Assembly: GCA_947632685.1 (NCBI GenBank)
Contig: CANRQD010000024.1
Coordinates: forward strand, 1 to 13,360
Direction of reading: 5' to 3'
Length of the DNA: 13,360 bases
Source of the DNA: an uncultured Bacilli bacterium
Lineage (GTDB): Bacteria > Bacillota_I > Bacilli_A > RF39 > UBA660
A program made the position numbers and the translations under genes. Each line of letters opens with the position of its first letter. The first letter of the stretch is position 1. A model generated the notes under the pieces. That model had not been told where the DNA came from. It did not search any database and was given only the letters and a program-made list of their open reading frames with translations. This document shows, one piece after another, positions 6,468 through 13,360 of the stretch.

Positions 6468-7022
6468 CTATTTTAAAAGTAGCTTTAATGCTTCTTTTAC
6501 TTGTTCTTCTATAGATAAATTTTTATCAACTTTATTAACTATGCCCTTTATTTCTTTATCTTTATATCCTAATCCTTGAAGTACTTCTATAAGTTCATTA
6601 GTAGTATCTTCAATAATATTATTAACAGTCATATTAAGTTTTCCTTTTAAATCAAGTATAATTTGTCGTGCTAATTTATCTCCAATTTTAGGAAATTTTT
6701 TTAAATATAATATATTTTCTCTTTCTATAGCATCAATTATACCATCACAAGAGCCAGTAGCAAACATAGGTAGAGCCATTTTACAACCTAGGCCTTTAAC
6801 GCTTATTAATTTCAAAAATAAATCTTTCTCATTAGAATCTCTAAATCCAAATAAACTGTTATCATCTTCTTTTACTTGTTGATATACATATATTTTATAT
6901 TGTTCATTTTCTTGATATAAAAATGGATTAGCTACATATATCAAATATCCAATACCATTATTTTCTAAGACAATAGAATTAAAATTAATACTCATAACAT
7001 TTCCAATTATATAATCATACAT
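6468..7022 (-). CDS. ruvA: Holliday junction branch migration complex subunit RuvA
   Basis: The 184-residue product is slightly shorter than the usual 190-205. RuvA forms tetramers that bind four-way junctions and load RuvB. MYDYIIGNVMSINFNSIVLE is the start of the N-terminal OB-fold, and SLFGFRDSNEKDLF (56-69) is the typical end of that domain. Two helix-hairpin-helix motifs follow: VKGLGCKMAL (75-84) and FPKIGDKLAR (110-119). Residues about 141-184 form domain III, which contacts RuvB (LQGLGYKDKEI). Both hairpins lack the usual GVGPK/GIGKK residues in part (Cys80, Asp115), but the glycines remain. ATG 7022 follows GGTGAT with 5 bases between. No RuvC is visible; low-GC Bacillota usually resolve junctions with RecU. 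Confidence 0.95.
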   Translation of the reverse strand: MYDYIIGNVMSINFNSIVLENNGIGYLIYVANPFLYQENEQYKIYVYQQVKEDDNSLFGFRDSNEKDLFLKLISVKGLGCKMALPMFATGSCDGIIDAIERENILYLKKFPKIGDKLARQIILDLKGKLNMTVNNIIEDTTNELIEVLQGLGYKDKEIKGIVNKVDKNLSIEEQVKEALKLLLK

Positions 7023-7037
7023 ACTATCACCACTTAC

Positions 7038-7046
7038 ATTTTAACA
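7038..7046 (-). promoter_or_regulatory. Possible extended -10 for ruvA
   Basis: TGTTAAAAT on the minus strand resembles TGnTATAAT. No good -35 is present at 16-18 bases (only TTTTAA). The predicted leader would be under 10 bases. A promoter is expected in this gap because a terminator precedes it, but this exact placement is weak. Confidence 0.3.
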
Positions 7047-7076
7047 CTTATATACAAATTTTAAAAGTACTTCTAT

Positions 7077-7102
7077 AAAACAAAAAGTCATATAAATGAC
7101 TT
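7077..7102 (-). terminator. Intrinsic terminator after the 403-residue surface protein gene
   Basis: On the minus strand AAGTCAT (7096-7102) pairs with ATGACTT (7085-7091) around a 4-base loop, followed by TTTTGTTTT-type sequence. The first arm overlaps the stop codon TAA (7101-7103). It separates this gene from ruvA. Confidence 0.8.
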
Positions 7103-8312
7103 AATTTAAATCTTCTTTAGTTATAGTAACAACTGGTCTAACCCCATAATCAATATGATTACTATAAGCTGTTGGCCCGTAGCTACCATCAGATGAAATA
7201 GTATAAATATTATTATTGTCACCTGTAGAAGCTAACCAATAAGATGTATCAAATATAAATTTATTTTGACTACTAGCACATGTTGATGATGCAGTATCAC
7301 AACCTAAACTATTTGCTTGCTCAATAGTTAATAAATTCACCGTTACACTATTTAATTTAGATTTTTCAGTTAAATAATTTTTATAATTTTCTAAATATTC
7401 ATTTATATTAGAACTATCTGCACTATATTCCACTGTAGCATAAGTTAACATATTCTCTTTTTTTCCTAATGCGTCTTTGTCTTGAATTCCATCAGAACCT
7501 GCTGATATTTTACTATCTCCTACATTTAAATTATATTTAGCAAGCATATTAATATTATATCCATCATTAGATATTACATTAAATCTTTCAGTTCCACAAA
7601 CGATTTCATCACCAATTGATGCACCATTACCACTTATTACATTACATAAAGTGGATGTATTTTGTGCCTCTATTAAAATTTTTCCATGATAATGCTTTCC
7701 TAAAACTTCATTTCCACTAGCATCAGATATCCAAACTCTAATAGAATATTCTTTACTTTTTCCTGCTGATAAATAGCCAGTTTCAACAATATATTCAGTA
7801 CTAGCTACATCAGATAAAGTAAACGGAGGTTTACCATCTACACTAACTCTTATTTCGCCTTTATCTAATAAATTATCACTACAATTATCTGCTTCAATCA
7901 TATCATTATCATCTACTATTTTTATTTTATAACCAGCATCAACATTTCCAGAATTTGTAATTTTAAATTCATATGGCTTTTCTTTAATTCCATCTTCATC
8001 TGATTCTGGATAGGCTCCATTAAGCTTGATTATATTTCCAAGTTCTTTACTATCTGTACTAAATTCTACATTTAATGTACCTACAGTTAAGGTATTAGCT
8101 TCATCTGCTTTTTGTATAGATGAAAAAATGGCGTATGCACTAGAAATCATTACTATGGTTACAACAAAAATTGAAATTATTGTAAATTTAATTTCTCTAG
8201 AAAGACCCTTACTTAAGTATTTATTTATTTCACTTGTATCTATTGAATTATTACAATAATCATCTACTTTAATTTTTCTTTTATTTCTAATAGTTTGACT
8301 CCTTCTACCCAT
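7101..8312 (-). CDS. Membrane-anchored or secreted protein with TasA/SipW-substrate-like N-terminus and 'GVRPVV' C-terminal domain
   Basis: Residues 1-40 are a basic, presumably cytoplasmic, leader. Residues 41-63 form one hydrophobic segment (FTIISIFVVTIVMISSAYA). Directly after it, SSAYAIFSSIQKADEANT and LTVGTLNVEF resemble the SipW-type signal and first strand of TasA/camelysin fibre proteins (GTxAxFxD...NxFTxGxLxL). Residues about 75-220 look like an all-beta domain (YEFKITNSGNVDAGYKIKI is typical of these). The C-terminal 180 residues contain paired cysteines (LCNV/VCGT; GCDTASSTC), then YWLAST and DYGVRPVVTI. Such an ending recurs in secreted proteins of Bacillota and Fibrobacter/Bacteroides and resembles what is often labelled DUF6273 (from memory). 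The role is probably cell-surface or matrix; no enzyme site is seen. AAGGAG lies 8 bases before the ATG. It has its own promoter and terminator, so it is a single-gene unit between yebC and ruvA. No SipW-type peptidase is in the window. Confidence 0.8.
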   Translation of the reverse strand: MGRRSQTIRNKRKIKVDDYCNNSIDTSEINKYLSKGLSREIKFTIISIFVVTIVMISSAYAIFSSIQKADEANTLTVGTLNVEFSTDSKELGNIIKLNGAYPESDEDGIKEKPYEFKITNSGNVDAGYKIKIVDDNDMIEADNCSDNLLDKGEIRVSVDGKPPFTLSDVASTEYIVETGYLSAGKSKEYSIRVWISDASGNEVLGKHYHGKILIEAQNTSTLCNVISGNGASIGDEIVCGTERFNVISNDGYNINMLAKYNLNVGDSKISAGSDGIQDKDALGKKENMLTYATVEYSADSSNINEYLENYKNYLTEKSKLNSVTVNLLTIEQANSLGCDTASSTCASSQNKFIFDTSYWLASTGDNNNIYTISSDGSYGPTAYSNHIDYGVRPVVTITKEDLN

Positions 8313-8343
8313 AAACTATTCTCCTTATAATATATATAATATT

Positions 8344-8371
8344 ATTATATCATAAAAAAAAATATCTACAA
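8344..8371 (-). promoter_or_regulatory. Promoter for the 403-residue surface protein, overlapping the yebC terminator
   Basis: On the minus strand TTGTAG (8366-8371) lies in the loop and stem of the yebC terminator. After 16 bases, formed by the T-tract, comes TATAAT (8344-8349) with the extended TGA (8350-8352). The expected start is near 8337, a leader of about 25 bases holding AAGGAG (8321-8326). Confidence 0.65.
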
Positions 8372-8381
8372 TAGATATTTT
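8354..8381 (-). terminator. Intrinsic terminator after yebC
   Basis: On the minus strand AAAATATCTA (8372-8381) pairs perfectly over 10 bases with TAGATATTTT (8359-8368) around a 3-base loop, and five further T follow directly. The yebC stop codon TAA (8380-8382) lies in the first arm. The stem is almost entirely A/T pairs. Confidence 0.75.
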
Positions 8382-9102
8382 AATCTTTCATATTAAAATA
8401 AACACTTTGAACATCATCTATATCCTCAAGTTGTTCAATAAGATTTAATACTTTTTCTTTTTGTTCATCATCACTAACTTCAACTTCTATATTAGGAATA
8501 TATGTAATTTCACTTTCTAAAAATGTTTCTACACCTATACTTTCTAAAGCATCTTTTACTTTTAACATATCATCTGGATTAGTAGTTATTGAATAGTTTT
8601 CTCCATCATTTTCAAAGTCTAGTGCTCCATTATCTAGACTCACTAACATAACCTCATCTTCTGAATAAGAATTAGGTATTACAATTGAACCTTTTCTTTC
8701 AAACATGTAACTAACAGAACCATCTGTTCCAAGGTTACCTCCTCTTTTAGTAAATGTACTTCTTACAAATGATGCAGTTCTATTTTTATTATCAGTTAAA
8801 CAATCTACCATAACAGCAACACCACTAGGTCCATATCCTTCATATCTTATATTATCGTAGTGTTCACCACTTCCGGCACCTTTAGCTTTATCAATAGCCT
8901 TTTGAATATTATCCTTAGGCATATTAGCAGCTTTAGCTTTTTCAACTACCATACGAAGTGATGCATTTTGATCTGGATCAGGAGTTCCTTGTTTTGCAGC
9001 TACATATAATTCTTTGGCAATTTTTTGAAATACTTTTCCACGTGCTGCATCAATTAAACCTTTCTTTCTGTGAATTGTAGCCCATTTAGAATGTCCACTC
9101 AT
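8380..9102 (-). CDS. yebC: YebC/PmpR-family protein (TACO1-like)
   Basis: The 240-residue product matches the family length. It starts MSGHSKWATIHRKKGLIDAA, the family signature (GHSKWxxIxxRK), then KANMPKDNIQKAIDKAKG-type sequence around residues 55-75, YEGYGPSGVAVMVDCLTDNK and NRTASFVRSTFTKRGGNLG, closing with an acidic IEQLEDIDDVQSVYFN tail. Family members were first described as DNA-binding regulators; more recent work links members, including mitochondrial TACO1, to ribosomes and translation of difficult stretches such as polyproline. The GHSKW start places it with the classic YebC rather than the YeeI-type paralogue. AAGGAGG (9110-9116) lies 7 bases before the ATG. Its position upstream of ruvA is common, but here a surface-protein gene with its own promoter separates them. 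Confidence 0.96.
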   Translation of the reverse strand: MSGHSKWATIHRKKGLIDAARGKVFQKIAKELYVAAKQGTPDPDQNASLRMVVEKAKAANMPKDNIQKAIDKAKGAGSGEHYDNIRYEGYGPSGVAVMVDCLTDNKNRTASFVRSTFTKRGGNLGTDGSVSYMFERKGSIVIPNSYSEDEVMLVSLDNGALDFENDGENYSITTNPDDMLKVKDALESIGVETFLESEITYIPNIEVEVSDDEQKEKVLNLIEQLEDIDDVQSVYFNMKD

Positions 9103-9139
9103 TTAAATTCCTCCTTTTTATAACATATTCACTAAAATT

Positions 9140-9168
9140 ATATTACCATAAAATAGATTTTATATAAA
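9140..9168 (-). promoter_or_regulatory. Possible yebC promoter
   Basis: On the minus strand TTTATA (9163-9168) is followed after 17 bases by TAATAT (9140-9145), preceded by TGG, an extended -10. A perfect TATAAT also lies at 9137-9142 but without a matching -35. Either would give a leader of roughly 30 bases with AAGGAGG. The region is so AT-rich that placement is uncertain. Confidence 0.35.
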
Positions 9169-9176
9169 GTATAAGT

Positions 9177-9205
9177 TTGTAAATTAATAAATATTATGTT
9201 ACTAT
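9177..9205 (+). promoter_or_regulatory. Promoter for the DUF192-like/GNAT pair
   Basis: TTGTAA (9177-9182) and TACTAT (9200-9205) are 17 bases apart, and TGT directly precedes the -10. The predicted start is near 9212, just before the AGAGG site (9214-9218). The TTGTA -35 and TG-extended -10 resemble the promoters at 3407 and 8344. It diverges from yebC; no regulator site is evident in the 122-base gap. Confidence 0.45.
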
Positions 9206-9224
9206 AAACAAAAAGAGGTATAAT

Positions 9225-9548
9225 ATGAAATTAACTATTAACAAAAAAAAGATAAATATCGAAAAAATTGATGGTTTTTTTAATAGATTTAAACTTTTAA
9301 AATTTAAATTAGAAAAACTAGAGAATGGTTATTTACTAACTAAAAGAAAATGGTTAAGTACCTATCTTTATTGTCAAAAAGTAGATGTTATTATGACAGA
9401 TAAAGATAATACAATATTATATTTATACCCTAATTTAAAAAGTGAAGCTATTATTTATTATAAAAGAAAAGTATATAATACATACATATTACCTTTAGGT
9501 ATAGCAAATCATTTAGAAAAAGGTAAAATATTAAAAATTGAAAAATAA
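9225..9548 (+). CDS. Small DUF192-like protein
   Basis: The product has 107 residues. The stretch KVDVIMTDKDNTILYLYPNL, then YILPLGIANHLEKGKILKI at the end, follows the DUF192 pattern (hydrophobic-Asp-Val-hydrophobic, Asp-Asp/Asn-Gly-like turn, hydrophobic strands, then ELPAG-type LPxGxA...GD). The usual ELPAGTA reads ILPLGIA here and the usual GLM motif is missing, so the match is partial and from memory of the family profile. DUF192 proteins are small beta-barrels of unknown biochemical role. There is no signal peptide, unlike many DUF192 members, so it should be cytosolic. AGAGG lies 6 bases before ATG. It is the first gene of a two-gene unit with the acetyltransferase 30 bases downstream. 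The Lys/Asn-rich composition matches the surrounding DNA. Confidence 0.6.
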   Translation: MKLTINKKKINIEKIDGFFNRFKLLKFKLEKLENGYLLTKRKWLSTYLYCQKVDVIMTDKDNTILYLYPNLKSEAIIYYKRKVYNTYILPLGIANHLEKGKILKIEK

Positions 9549-9578
9549 TGATAATATAACTTTATAGGAGAAAGTAAT

Positions 9579-10142
9579 ATGAATTTAACATATATAGATT
9601 ATTATAAAAGTAGTTATAAAAATAATATGAAAAAACTATATATAAATTCTTTTATTAAAGAAGAACGCTTCCCTTTTTGGATTTTAAAGTCTTGTATTAA
9701 AAATAAAAACATACATTTTAATGCAATATTAGAAAATAAAAGTTTTATTGGCATTTATTATTTAGTTAATTGTGATAATTCAGTATATTTAATGTATTTA
9801 GCAATAGAAAAAGATAAAAGAGGAAAAAAATATGGTTCTAAAGTATTAAAGAATTTAATAAAAAAATATAAAACTATATTTTTAAGTATTGAAAAAAATA
9901 ATAGTATTGAAAGTAATAAAAGAAAACAATTTTATCTTAAAAATGGTTTTTATGAAACTAATAAATTTTATATAGATAATGGAGTTAGTTATGAAGTTTT
10001 ATGTACAGCTAAAAATTATAAAATAACTGAAGATGTATTAAAAAAAAGATATAGTAATATGACAAATTCTAAAATAATTAAATTTTTAATAAGTAAAATA
10101 TTTAATACTAATAATATTACTTTTATAAATGAAAAACGATAA
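9579..10142 (+). CDS. GNAT-like N-acetyltransferase
   Basis: The 187-residue product has a GNAT core. FIGIYYLVNCDNSVYLMYLAI (about 56-76) gives the central strands, and EKDKRGKKYGSKVLKNLI (77-94) is motif A, the acetyl-CoA pyrophosphate loop. The loop reads Arg81-Gly-Lys-Lys-Tyr-Gly86, so the first Gly of the usual R/QxxGxG/A is Lys, while the second is kept. FYLKNGFYETNKFYIDNGVSY (118-138) matches motif B, with the 'FYxkxGF' turn. The last 45 residues are a lysine-rich extension. The substrate is unknown. AGGAG-type sequence (TAGGAGA) precedes the ATG. It is the second gene of the plus-strand unit. Its stop codon TAA (10140-10142) directly touches the stop codon of the convergent yfhO-family gene, and both lie in one hairpin. 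Confidence 0.8.
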   Translation: MNLTYIDYYKSSYKNNMKKLYINSFIKEERFPFWILKSCIKNKNIHFNAILENKSFIGIYYLVNCDNSVYLMYLAIEKDKRGKKYGSKVLKNLIKKYKTIFLSIEKNNSIESNKRKQFYLKNGFYETNKFYIDNGVSYEVLCTAKNYKITEDVLKKRYSNMTNSKIIKFLISKIFNTNNITFINEKR

Positions 10143-10171
10143 CTATCGTTTATAGCTATCGTTTATTTTTT
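10134..10171. terminator. Bidirectional terminator at the convergent GNAT/yfhO junction
   Basis: AAACGATA (10134-10141) pairs with TATCGTTT (10157-10164). Inside, after an A/C mismatch, CTAT (10143-10146) pairs with ATAG (10152-10155) around a CGTTT loop. On the plus strand ATTTTTTT follows; on the minus strand the stem runs into five T. TATCGTTT occurs twice (10144-10151 and 10157-10164), so the first arm can also fold on the near copy. Both genes' stop codons are within the first arm. Confidence 0.85.
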
Positions 10172-12650
10172 TATCATAAAATATAATTATTACAAACAAA
10201 ATAAAACCTATTATACTTAAAATTTTACCTATATTAAATAATGGAGAGGTATATTTTATTATAATTTTATGACTACCTTTATTTAATTTAAATCCTAAAA
10301 AAGCTTTATTTACAATTTCTTTTTTTACTAATTTATTATCTACATATACTCTAAAACCATTATCATATGGAATACTAGTTACAAAATAACCATTTGATTT
10401 CATATCAATATGACCATAGATATTTTCATCATTAGTTTTATCTTTATCAACTTCAAATAAAGACAAATCATTTTTAACATTTCCTATATCTTCATATTTT
10501 AATTCATATACTCTAATATCATAAATATTATAATTGTTTTTACTAAATGATATTTTTAATTTATCTATATCATCATTACTAGAAACAACATAATTAAAGG
10601 TTTTATTATTATTTTTATACATCCATTCATTACAAGTCAACACATTAGAGATACCATTAATAGATATTTTAGCATCTCCATCTTTACAATTAGGAGTATC
10701 TTTCAATTTAAAACTAATTATTAAAATACTATTATTTAAAGATTTATTTATTTTTAATATTAATTTTGATTTATCTTTACTTTTAATATTTATATATTTA
10801 CCTTTTTTAATTATATTTAAATTTTTACTTTTTTCTATACTATAATCTAATTTTATTTCTTTTATAGAATTTGTAACATCCTTAGTTGATTTTTTTGAAA
10901 CAACTGCACTATTTAATAATGTACCTATATTATATGGATAACTAAGTCCATCAAATATTTTTTCATTTGTAAGATAGGATGTTCCATAAAACATTGGTAA
11001 GACATTTTCATTTTTATAGATATTTTTACTTATCTTAGCATAACCAATAGGAACACCAGATTTAGAATATATATATTTTATTCCCATAAAAGTTTGAAAT
11101 AATATATCATTATTTTGAGACATAACTAAATTATTTCTATATGATAAAGCATTATTAAATATTTTTTTATAAAAATTTTTATATAATAAATTAGATACAG
11201 ATGAATATAAAGAATCTTGATTATAATTGGATATATAAACTTGATTTACATTTAGTAATGTATCTTCTAAATTATTAAATCTTACAATATCTTTTTCTGT
11301 TTTTAATACATTTTCTATTTCTTTATCAATTTTATTTGAAGAATTACTAAAATACTCTCCTCTTAAATATGTATCATTAGCATTAGATACCAATAAAGTA
11401 ATAATTGGTACTACTAACAAAACTAAATATAATAATTTTTTATTAGTGTAATTTTTATAATAAAAATAAATTACTATAATCAATAATAATATATCTGGAT
11501 AAAAAGCATAATTTTTATTAAGACAAAATATTGATACAAAAACAACTATTATTGAAAGTATAATAATATTAAATAAAGAAATCTTTTTTTCAAAAATAAG
11601 TGATAAAAATTTACCTATTATAATACCAAATAATGGAATAAATGGTATAAATACTTTATTTCTAAAATATAACATTCCGTTAAATAAATATATAAAAAAC
11701 GGAATATTAATAATTATTAAAATTACATATACTAAATACTTGTCTTCTTTTTTCTTTGAAAAAAATAAATAAAGAAGAGAAAGAACTGCAATAGATGTAA
11801 GTCCCATAGTATAATTACTATATAATATAGCATCCATATTAAATCTAGGTAATAATAAATTTAAATAATTAAGTGATAAAGATACATCTTCCCTACCAGT
11901 TTTTAATACATACATAGTTGGAAATAATAAAATAGAACTCATTAAAATACCTATAAAAATTGGGAATAAATATTTTAATGCTTCATGTATCATATCTTTT
12001 ATTACGACTTTTTTACATTTTTCTAAATATTTATATAAGGCATATATGCATAATACACCTATACTTAAGATACTATAATAATAACTAATCATTATTATTA
12101 AAAAAACACTTATCATAATTAAACTTCTATTTCCATTTTCAAAATACCTATCTGTACCAATTAATCCTAATACCAAAAAAGGTAGATAATCTACAAACAT
12201 AAAATGTTTATGAAAATGATATAGTATTGGTGCCGCACAAAGTATTAATATTGTAGTTAATAAAGATACATCTTTTTTAAATTTATCTTTTAAAAAATAA
12301 TACATAATAATACCAAAAACTATATATAATAGTGTATTAGTTATAATAATATAATTAGTCATACTAATAAATGGAAATAAATATGATAATAAAATTATTG
12401 GATTAAGTAGACCATAATATGAAAAATTATATATATTTTGACCGGCTCCTAACGATAATGAAAAATTAGGAAATAGATTTCCAGTTTTATAAAATAAATT
12501 TCTAAAATATTTTGGAAATACAATATGTTGAGTAGCCCAATCTATCTGTGAACCAAAAATACAATTTTCCGGAATAGATATAAAAAGCGCAATTAAACAA
12601 AATATAATTATTATATAATAATTCTTATCTATTTTAAGTAACTTTTTCAT
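10143..12650 (-). CDS. YfhO-family polytopic membrane protein
   Basis: The 835-residue product has about 12-13 hydrophobic segments between residues 10 and 422, a large extracytoplasmic domain of about 380 residues, and one last membrane helix near 808-826 with a basic tail. The N-terminal loop QIDWATQHIVFPKYFRNLF, then GNLFPNFSLSLGAGQN and FSYYGLLNPIILLSYLFP, matches the YfhO signature (GxDxxxQ...FP...GxGxxxxxxxSYYxxxPxxxL), with Asp37 as the probable key acid of this GT-C-like fold. In Bacillus subtilis YfhO is linked to glycosylation of lipoteichoic acid on the outer face of the membrane. A similar envelope glycosylation role is inferred here, but the sugar and acceptor are unknown. AAGAGG (12657-12662) lies 6 bases before ATG. 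The gap after obg is 12 bases, so they are probably co-transcribed. TAG stop inside the shared terminator. Confidence 0.85.
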   Translation of the reverse strand: MKKLLKIDKNYYIIIIFCLIALFISIPENCIFGSQIDWATQHIVFPKYFRNLFYKTGNLFPNFSLSLGAGQNIYNFSYYGLLNPIILLSYLFPFISMTNYIIITNTLLYIVFGIIMYYFLKDKFKKDVSLLTTILILCAAPILYHFHKHFMFVDYLPFLVLGLIGTDRYFENGNRSLIMISVFLIIMISYYYSILSIGVLCIYALYKYLEKCKKVVIKDMIHEALKYLFPIFIGILMSSILLFPTMYVLKTGREDVSLSLNYLNLLLPRFNMDAILYSNYTMGLTSIAVLSLLYLFFSKKKEDKYLVYVILIIINIPFFIYLFNGMLYFRNKVFIPFIPLFGIIIGKFLSLIFEKKISLFNIIILSIIVVFVSIFCLNKNYAFYPDILLLIIVIYFYYKNYTNKKLLYLVLLVVPIITLLVSNANDTYLRGEYFSNSSNKIDKEIENVLKTEKDIVRFNNLEDTLLNVNQVYISNYNQDSLYSSVSNLLYKNFYKKIFNNALSYRNNLVMSQNNDILFQTFMGIKYIYSKSGVPIGYAKISKNIYKNENVLPMFYGTSYLTNEKIFDGLSYPYNIGTLLNSAVVSKKSTKDVTNSIKEIKLDYSIEKSKNLNIIKKGKYINIKSKDKSKLILKINKSLNNSILIISFKLKDTPNCKDGDAKISINGISNVLTCNEWMYKNNNKTFNYVVSSNDDIDKLKISFSKNNYNIYDIRVYELKYEDIGNVKNDLSLFEVDKDKTNDENIYGHIDMKSNGYFVTSIPYDNGFRVYVDNKLVKKEIVNKAFLGFKLNKGSHKIIIKYTSPLFNIGKILSIIGFILFVIIIFYDKKINDSYKR

Positions 12651-12662
12651 AACATACCTCTT

Positions 12663-13360
12663 TTAATTTTTAAAATCAAAATAAAAATCTAATATTCTAA
12701 CTTGATCTCCTTCTTTAGCACCCATTTCTTCTAATTTTTGATCTATACCTAATTTTCTTAATTTTTTAGCAAATCTTAACATACCTTCTTCAGATGTAAA
12801 TTTAGTCATCTTAAATAATTTTTCTATTTTTTCACCTTTAATTACCCATAAATCATCAGCTTCTTTTTCAATTGTATAAGGTTCTTCCTTCTTAAATTTA
12901 TATAAAACATGGCTTTCAAAGGCTTCATCTTCATATAATGGTGTATCAGGAAGTTCTTCAAGAATTTCTGCTAGATAATCAACTACTACATCCAAACCTT
13001 TATTAGTAGCAGCACTTACTTCAAAAATTTTAATATTTTTGTTATTTAATTTTTTCTTAAATTCGGATAAATTATTACTAAATGTATCAATATCAGATTT
13101 ATTAGCAATTATTATTTGTGGTTTATTTAAAAGTTTTTTATTAAAATCTTCTAATTCTTTATTAATTAAAATATAATCTTCATAAGGATTTCTTCCTTCA
13201 GTGGCAGCCATATCAATTACATGAGCAATAACTTTAGTTCTTTCTATATGTCTTAAAAATTTATCACCTAATCCATCACCTTTAGATGCTCCTTCTATTA
13301 ATCCTGGAAGATCAGCTACCACAAAACTTTTACCATTACTACTTTTAGTAACTCCTAAAT
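12663..13360 (-). CDS. obgE: GTPase Obg (ObgE/CgtA), N-terminal part off the window
   Basis: The frame is open to the window edge: before the GTG at 13320-13322 it reads LGVTKSSNGKSFVVADLPG, so that GTG is an internal Val and not the start. 231 residues are visible of a protein that is normally about 430. The visible part starts in the GTPase domain, switch II region: DLPGLIEGASKGDGLGDKFL and RHIERT are the Obg G3 block. NKSD is G4 and SAATNKG is G5. The C-terminal 80 residues (from EEPYTIEKEADDLW to ILDFYFDF) are the OCT domain found in Gram-positive Obg. The glycine-rich Obg fold and the P-loop (G1) are beyond 13360. Obg is an essential GTPase acting in 50S subunit assembly and stress response. 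The TAA stop is 12 bases before the yfhO-family gene. Confidence 0.96.
   Translation of the reverse strand, partial: LGVTKSSNGKSFVVADLPGLIEGASKGDGLGDKFLRHIERTKVIAHVIDMAATEGRNPYEDYILINKELEDFNKKLLNKPQIIIANKSDIDTFSNNLSEFKKKLNNKNIKIFEVSAATNKGLDVVVDYLAEILEELPDTPLYEDEAFESHVLYKFKKEEPYTIEKEADDLWVIKGEKIEKLFKMTKFTSEEGMLRFAKKLRKLGIDQKLEEMGAKEGDQVRILDFYFDFKN

Noticed and set aside
8026..8259. Plus-strand frame of 77 codons with a hydrophobic stretch
   Set aside because: It is antisense to the N-terminal membrane segment of the 403-residue protein; the hydrophobicity is a mirror effect. No supporting start site.
9103..9224. Small RNA or tRNA in the yebC/DUF192-like gap
   Set aside because: The gap is almost only A/T, without stable hairpins or tRNA-like arms; it holds two divergent promoters and leaders only.
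13320..13322. GTG as start of the Obg gene
   Set aside because: The frame continues upstream to the window edge with Obg-typical LGV...FVVADLPG; the GTG is an internal Val codon.
1..13360. CRISPR array, insertion sequence, phage or defence island
   Set aside because: No regularly spaced repeats, transposase, integrase, terminal inverted repeats or recognisable defence genes were seen on either strand.

Overview
The window is very AT-rich DNA densely packed with bacterial housekeeping genes. Low G+C, strong AGGAGG-type ribosome binding sites, TTG starts, and a guanylate kinase, Tgt, QueA, RuvB, RuvA, YebC and Obg set of Bacillota type suggest an uncultured low-GC Bacillota, close to the Bacilli/Erysipelotrichia/RF39 side. 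The standard code (table 11) fits. One reading frame ends in TGA, Trp is TGG, and no long frame needs TGA read as Trp, so it is not a Mycoplasma-type code. I cannot name the genus from sequence alone.

Layout. (1) Positions 1-1706, plus strand: the 3' part of tmcAL (tRNA-Met ac4C34 synthesis), followed with no gap by gmk. They end at a bidirectional terminator facing tgt. (2) Positions 1763-7022, minus strand, transcribed right to left: ruvA, an unknown 110-codon gene, ruvB, terminator and promoter, a frameshifted unknown gene, queA, a promoter, a frameshifted GNAT acetyltransferase, and tgt. This is the familiar ruvAB-queA-tgt neighbourhood (Holliday junction migration plus queuosine tRNA modification), interrupted by small lineage-specific genes. 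(3) Positions 7101-8312, minus: a 403-residue membrane-anchored or secreted protein with a TasA/SipW-substrate-like N-terminus and a 'YWLAS...GVRPVV' C-terminus, with its own promoter and terminator. (4) Positions 8380-9102, minus: yebC. (5) Positions 9225-10142, plus: a two-gene unit, a DUF192-like small protein and a GNAT-like acetyltransferase. (6) Positions 10143-13360, minus: a YfhO-family polytopic membrane protein downstream of, and probably co-transcribed with, the 3' part of obg (obgE/cgtA).

The core genes cover tRNA modification (tmcAL, tgt, queA), nucleotide supply (gmk), recombination (ruvA, ruvB), ribosome-linked functions (yebC, obg) and envelope functions (yfhO and the 403-residue protein). 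Regulation is compact. Stop codons lie inside terminator stems. In two intergenic gaps the next gene's promoter overlaps the terminator hairpin and its T-tract. Three minus-strand promoters share the 13-mer TTATGATATAATA (an extended -10).

The two broken genes (2915-3381 and 4466-5040) each need a single extra base to be restored. They are recent pseudogenes or consensus errors in the sequence. I found no CRISPR array, insertion sequence, tRNA or rRNA. I also found no clear new multi-gene system. The best leads are the 403-residue surface protein, the two unknown genes inside the ruvAB-queA block, and the interleaved terminator/promoter layout.
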